Made by a program: the position numbers and the translations under genes. A stretch of 56,723 bases of DNA, taken from positions 1 through 56,723 of the IMG/VR virus record IMGVR_UViG_3300010392_000751. One strand, 5' to 3'. Of the stretch, positions 53,007-56,723 are shown piece by piece (position 1 is the first letter of the stretch; every line of letters begins with the position of its first letter). The DNA comes from a virus. Under the pieces are notes generated by a model that was given only the letters and a program-made list of their open reading frames with translations, searched no databases and had not been told where the DNA came from.

Positions 53007-55593
53007 CTCGATACAAGACATTTACGATCGCATCGGCCGGTCACAAGAAGAGCAGCGACAGCAGCAACGGCTGGAGATTGGCAATCAGGTTGCGCCTGAC
53101 TACGATCGTGCGGCTCGCATCTTTGCCGTGGAGGCCAACACGCAGCTCCCATACGATGTCGTCGACGCAGATCTCGAGAACCTCGAGGACCAGATCAAGC
53201 GCAAGACGTTCGATGCTGCCAAGTACAAGGACGCCGTCAACGGCGCCCCAGTGTTCAACGAATTCGCTGCCGCGCATCCGTACCATACTGCGGTGCTGGA
53301 GCGTGACCGAGAGAACCTGACCCGCCTCGAGCGCGCCCTGAATCCGGTCTTTCTTGGATGGGATTCTGGGTGGGCGATGACCGAGGTTGCCGAAATTCGC
53401 AACAGGCAACTGATGAATTTCGAGAACCCCGACAACGAGAAGGACGCCGCTCGTCTTGCTGAGCTGCACAAGTTCACTGAGGCCGGCAACTTCGGCGCAC
53501 AAGGATTCCAGCGGTTCATGGTCGGAATGGGCCAACAGCTTCCAATCATGGCCACGATCACCATTGACACCCTTGACGAGATTGCCATTGGTGCCGTGTC
53601 AGGCACGGCCATTGGCGCAGGCGTCGGTGCAACCGCTGGCGGTGTTGGTGCTATTCCGGGTGCCATCACTGGCCTTGGTGTAGGCATTACCCGCGGCGCC
53701 CTGATCGGCGGCGTAACGTCAGCAGCGCGCCTCGAGCGTGGCCTTGCATACGACGAGCTGCTCGGCATGGGTCTGGACGAGGAGGAGGCTCGATGGGCTT
53801 CTCACCTTGTCGGCGCCGCAAACGGGGCCCTCGAGCTCACCGGCTTTGGAGCCGTGACCAAGCGGATCCCAGGCTACCGGGAACTTCAGAAAGATCTGAT
53901 CGGTGGCGTCATTGCCAGCACCCTGACCAAGCCTACGTTCCGACATGCCGCAGCTCGCGCAACCCTGATGTACGGCGAAGGAGTGGCGACTGAGCTGGCC
54001 ACTGAGGTCATGCAGGAGGCCACGCTGATGGCCGCTGGCGAGATCCTCAAAGCAAACGAGCGCGATCGTGGAAACATGGCCCCAGAGATGGCCAAGATGA
54101 CGAGCGGTGAGTTCTGGGACCGCGTCGGAGAGATTGCCTCGCATACGTTCTACGGCGTGGCGCTGATCGGTGCCGCTGGACCGGCCACCAATCTCTACAG
54201 TGACTCCAAGAGATCATGGCAGGCCAAGCAACTCGGTGCCGCGTGGGACGCCATGGGTGAGGCTGCCAGCAACTCTGAGACTCGCAAGAATGCGCCGTCG
54301 AAGTATCGCGAATTCGTCGAGAACCTCACTGGCAAGCACGGCAACATCCTGATCGAAGCACGGAGATTTATCGACTACTTCCAAGAGCAGGGCATGGATC
54401 CCGAGGAGGTCGCGATCAGCGTCGGTGTATCTGCCGAGGATCTCGGCGCTGCTGAGGTTGGCGGTCTGGACATCTCGCTCCCTGTTGGCCAGTACCTCGA
54501 GAAGATCGCGCCCAGTGAGCACCACAAGGCCCTGTCGCGGGATCTGAAGTCGCACTCTGACCAGATGAGCCACAACGAGGCCGAGGCCTTCGACAAGCAT
54601 CTGAAGCAGACGATGAAAACGATGCTCGAGGAGGCGGCCGTAGAGGATCCTACTGCTGCAGCCGAGGACGCCAAGGCCATCGAGATCTACAAGCAGGATC
54701 TCATCAAGGCTGGTATGTCGCCAGAAGCAGCCGAGCACAAGTCTCAGCTCGCGGTCGGCATCACCAACATGGCTCGCCGTGCCGGCAAGGATCCGATGAC
54801 GTTCTTCAACGAGCGATTCGGTGGCATCGTGGCGACGACCAATGCGCAGATGAGAGTGGAAAAGGAGGACTTCGACGTCTACGTGGATCCCTACCTTGAC
54901 CGCATCCGTGCCGGCGACATGCCGCAGCAGCGGGACATCTTCGGTCCATCGGTGGTCGATCGCATGAAGGCCCTGGGTGGACTGGCGCCTGACGCTGAGC
55001 TCGACGCTCGCGACATCAAGCTGCAGGTCCGTGGCCTGATAAAGGAAACAGGCGACACGCTCGACGGTGTCGCTGAGATCCTGCACGAAGAGGGCTATAT
55101 TCCATCTCGAGATCCGAACCTCGTTCTCGATGCGCTGGAGCGTGAGCTCGGCGGCGACCTCGTTTTCGGAAACCAGTTCAGCGTCAAGACAGATCAGCAG
55201 GAGCTCCTCGGCCAGCTCGAGCAGCTCGCGTCAATCCTCGATCAGTACGGCATCGACATCTCGGAGATGACCAATCCTGAGGTCAGAAAGGCCCTCGAGG
55301 AGGTCGAGAGTTTCTATCAGGCCGACGACGAGATCGAGACCAGTGAGCTCGAGGCGCTTACCAAGCTGGCCTTCGCCACAGCACAGCACGATCCATCCAT
55401 GCTTGCTAAGCTCGAGCTGACCCTGCCTCGGATTGCTCCGATTCAGGACTTTGGCGACGTTAAATTCACTGACGAGTACACTCTGCCAGATGGCCGAAAG
55501 GTCACGCGGACACGCGCTGCCAACAAGGAATTCGAGAAGGCCAAGAAGCGCAAGAACGTGCTCGAAAAATTGAAGGAGTGCCTCGGTGGGTGA
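52999..55593 (+). CDS. Large internal virion protein with hydrophobic Gly-rich segment
   Basis: This is an 864-residue protein with a GTG start. About residues 190-245 form a Gly/Ala/Val/Ile-rich stretch (AVSGTAIGAGVGATAGGVGA, then IPGAITGLGVGITRGAL), long enough to cross a membrane two or three times. The remainder is helical and charged, with a C-terminal KKRKNVLEKLKECLGG tail. It is the type of ejection protein that forms part of the transmembrane channel, like T7 gp15/gp16 or P22-type proteins. No lysozyme motif was seen. Confidence 0.7.
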   Translation: MSSSIQDIYDRIGRSQEEQRQQQRLEIGNQVAPDYDRAARIFAVEANTQLPYDVVDADLENLEDQIKRKTFDAAKYKDAVNGAPVFNEFAAAHPYHTAVLERDRENLTRLERALNPVFLGWDSGWAMTEVAEIRNRQLMNFENPDNEKDAARLAELHKFTEAGNFGAQGFQRFMVGMGQQLPIMATITIDTLDEIAIGAVSGTAIGAGVGATAGGVGAIPGAITGLGVGITRGALIGGVTSAARLERGLAYDELLGMGLDEEEARWASHLVGAANGALELTGFGAVTKRIPGYRELQKDLIGGVIASTLTKPTFRHAAARATLMYGEGVATELATEVMQEATLMAAGEILKANERDRGNMAPEMAKMTSGEFWDRVGEIASHTFYGVALIGAAGPATNLYSDSKRSWQAKQLGAAWDAMGEAASNSETRKNAPSKYREFVENLTGKHGNILIEARRFIDYFQEQGMDPEEVAISVGVSAEDLGAAEVGGLDISLPVGQYLEKIAPSEHHKALSRDLKSHSDQMSHNEAEAFDKHLKQTMKTMLEEAAVEDPTAAAEDAKAIEIYKQDLIKAGMSPEAAEHKSQLAVGITNMARRAGKDPMTFFNERFGGIVATTNAQMRVEKEDFDVYVDPYLDRIRAGDMPQQRDIFGPSVVDRMKALGGLAPDAELDARDIKLQVRGLIKETGDTLDGVAEILHEEGYIPSRDPNLVLDALERELGGDLVFGNQFSVKTDQQELLGQLEQLASILDQYGIDISEMTNPEVRKALEEVESFYQADDEIETSELEALTKLAFATAQHDPSMLAKLELTLPRIAPIQDFGDVKFTDEYTLPDGRKVTRTRAANKEFEKAKKRKNVLEKLKECLGG

Positions 55594-55966
55594 GATCACA
55601 GCAGCAGAACTGCGAGAATTTAAGGAGGAGGGCGATGAGCTCGAGATCCATGATAGTGGTCGACGAAGCATCGAAGGCCTCTCCGAGCTGGTGGCAGAAA
55701 TTAGATCCCTTGTTGAGGCGCAACGGGCGAACGCTGGAGCAGACATGCTCCGCTCAGAAACCCAAGCACAGCTCATTACGGCCGTGCAAAAGCTGGCATC
55801 CCGAGCTCCCGGTGGAGGAATGAACCAGAAGGTCCTCGAGGATCTGGTAGTGCAGCTTGGCCAGCGCCCTGAGCGCGAGCCGAATCCTGTGTATGTGTTC
55901 GACATTGATCGCAACCAGACTACAGGGCTGATCTCCAAGATTACTGCCACGCCGCAGGCCAGCTAA
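55586..55966 (+). CDS. Small protein before the tail fibre
   Basis: This is a 126-residue protein with a GTG start overlapping the previous gene by 8 bases. Acidic helices (TAAELREFKEEGDELEIHDS, AQLITAVQKLASRAPGGGMN) are followed by a strand-rich end. It overlaps the fibre ATG (TAATG). A fibre assembly chaperone or small tail protein is plausible from location only. Confidence 0.65.
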   Translation: MGEITAAELREFKEEGDELEIHDSGRRSIEGLSELVAEIRSLVEAQRANAGADMLRSETQAQLITAVQKLASRAPGGGMNQKVLEDLVVQLGQRPEREPNPVYVFDIDRNQTTGLISKITATPQAS

Positions 55967-56723
55967 TGACTGCCGGCACTCACCTGACGCCGACTGGACT
56001 GGTCCCTGGTTGGATCGAGTTCATTCCGCAGCCTGCTAATCCGGGCGCCGTACCAGCCAACACGCTCTATCAGGATGACGGCTCGAACTACGACGCCGGC
56101 ACTCTGGTCTGGGATGGCAGCCCCTCGGTATTCGCGGCCAACTTCTCGATCGGAAATCCCGGCCTCGAGCAGGGCGGCATTCTTGTGCAGGGCGTCAACT
56201 TCGACGCTGTCACCAAGATCAACCAGCTCGGCGGCCCGAATCAGGGAATGCTGATAATGCACCGGCACTCGGACACGTTTGCCAGCAACATCGCATTCGC
56301 CAGATCTCGAGGAGAGACCTCGGCTCACGTAGCGGTCCAAGCAGGGGATGTGCTGTCGCAGCAGTCGCATCTCGGCTGGTCAGGTACGCACTACGACATC
56401 GCGGCCTTCATCAACGTCATCGTGCCTGCTGGTGGTACGGTCAGCCCGACATCGCTGCCCGGTCAGATGGATTTCTACACCACGCCTGACCTGAGCGACA
56501 CGGCGCTGCTCGCCATGAGCATCAACGAGGATCAGTCGGTGACGTTTGCCAATGGCGCGATCGGCGTAGATCACGGTGGCCTGACAGGGCTGGCCGACGA
56601 CGATCACATCAACTACTTCTTCGCCCTGGGTCGCGCTGGTGGCCAGTCGATGATCGGCGGCACTAACCCTGCTGACGGCATCACGCTGCAGGGCAACGTC
56701 CCGAATTCAGGCGCCGGCCGCAT
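55966..56723 (+). CDS. Tail fibre protein, N-terminal part (continues at position 1)
   Basis: The ATG at 55966 overlaps the previous stop (TAATG). The frame is open to the end and continues at position 1 through 1706, giving about 778 residues in the circular genome. The N-terminal part includes LTPTGLVPGWIEFIPQPANP, then beta-rich segments, and DHGGLTGLADDDHINYFF, a type of segment common in phage fibre proteins. It is a probable receptor-binding or appendage protein. Confidence 0.85.
   Translation, partial: MTAGTHLTPTGLVPGWIEFIPQPANPGAVPANTLYQDDGSNYDAGTLVWDGSPSVFAANFSIGNPGLEQGGILVQGVNFDAVTKINQLGGPNQGMLIMHRHSDTFASNIAFARSRGETSAHVAVQAGDVLSQQSHLGWSGTHYDIAAFINVIVPAGGTVSPTSLPGQMDFYTTPDLSDTALLAMSINEDQSVTFANGAIGVDHGGLTGLADDDHINYFFALGRAGGQSMIGGTNPADGITLQGNVPNSGAGR
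56597..56723. repeat. Direct terminal repeat, right copy
   Basis: This is the exact duplicate of bases 1-127, marking the closing point of the circular map. Confidence 0.95.

Noticed and set aside
1-56723. Diversity-generating retroelement, as in phage BPP-1
   Set aside because: The head genes look BPP-1-like, but no reverse transcriptase, template repeat or C-type lectin target was found.
1-56723. Integrase, attachment site or CI-type repressor for lysogeny
   Set aside because: No tyrosine or serine recombinase motif was found. The only regulators seen are small ribbon-helix-helix and Cro-like proteins, so lysogeny is not supported.
1-56723. tRNA genes or CRISPR arrays
   Set aside because: The few noncoding gaps show no cloverleaf with a T-loop motif and no regularly spaced repeats.

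Overview
The window is a complete or near-complete tailed-phage genome, probably assembled from a circular or terminally redundant molecule. The first 127 bases (1-127) recur exactly as the last 127 (56597-56723), and a tail-fibre gene reads in frame across the junction, so the unique circle is about 56,596 bp. A Rz/Rz1-like spanin pair shows that the host is Gram-negative. The head and tail genes (TerL, portal, Bbp19-like protein, scaffold, capsid, gp11-like adaptor, long tail protein, internal virion proteins) have the order seen in podoviruses of the BPP-1/Bcep22 kind. No DNA or RNA polymerase, integrase, reverse transcriptase or tRNA was recognised, so replication and transcription probably rely on the host.

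There are four gene blocks. (1) A long rightward late block runs from about 35200 through the junction to 18845. It holds the terminase subunits, portal, scaffold, capsid, tail adaptor, long tail protein, internal virion (ejection) proteins, tail fibres, a 2542-residue polyvalent protein with JAMM and HExxH motifs, a second large fibre, a duplicated pair of accessory proteins (one copy frameshifted), and a lysis cassette (endolysin, probable holin, i-spanin, o-spanin). (2) A leftward block, 21887-18943, encodes a recombination module (coiled-coil protein, ERF annealase, YqaJ exonuclease), a Lar-like zinc protein and a small membrane protein. It ends at a good intrinsic terminator. (3) A rightward early block, 21947-29418, begins with a ribbon-helix-helix regulator and continues with small unknown proteins, a ParB-like protein, a DECH-box helicase, a DUF1064 nuclease and a Ref-like HNH nuclease. 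(4) A leftward accessory block, 34984-29410, carries a PP-loop ATPase of the PAPS-reductase kind, a cytosine methyltransferase-like protein, a Cro/XRE-like regulator and many small unknown proteins.

Blocks 2 and 3 diverge at 21888-21946, where a sigma70-like promoter lies over an inverted repeat. Blocks 4 and 1 diverge at about 34985-35200. Regulatory signals worth attention are a strong promoter with a roughly 155-base leader before the capsid gene, a chain of hairpins behind a promoter-like sequence at 23175-23306, a 16-base sequence with a 13-base palindrome core shared by two distant intergenic sites, and a recurring CGCGAGGA ribosome-binding element before leftward genes.
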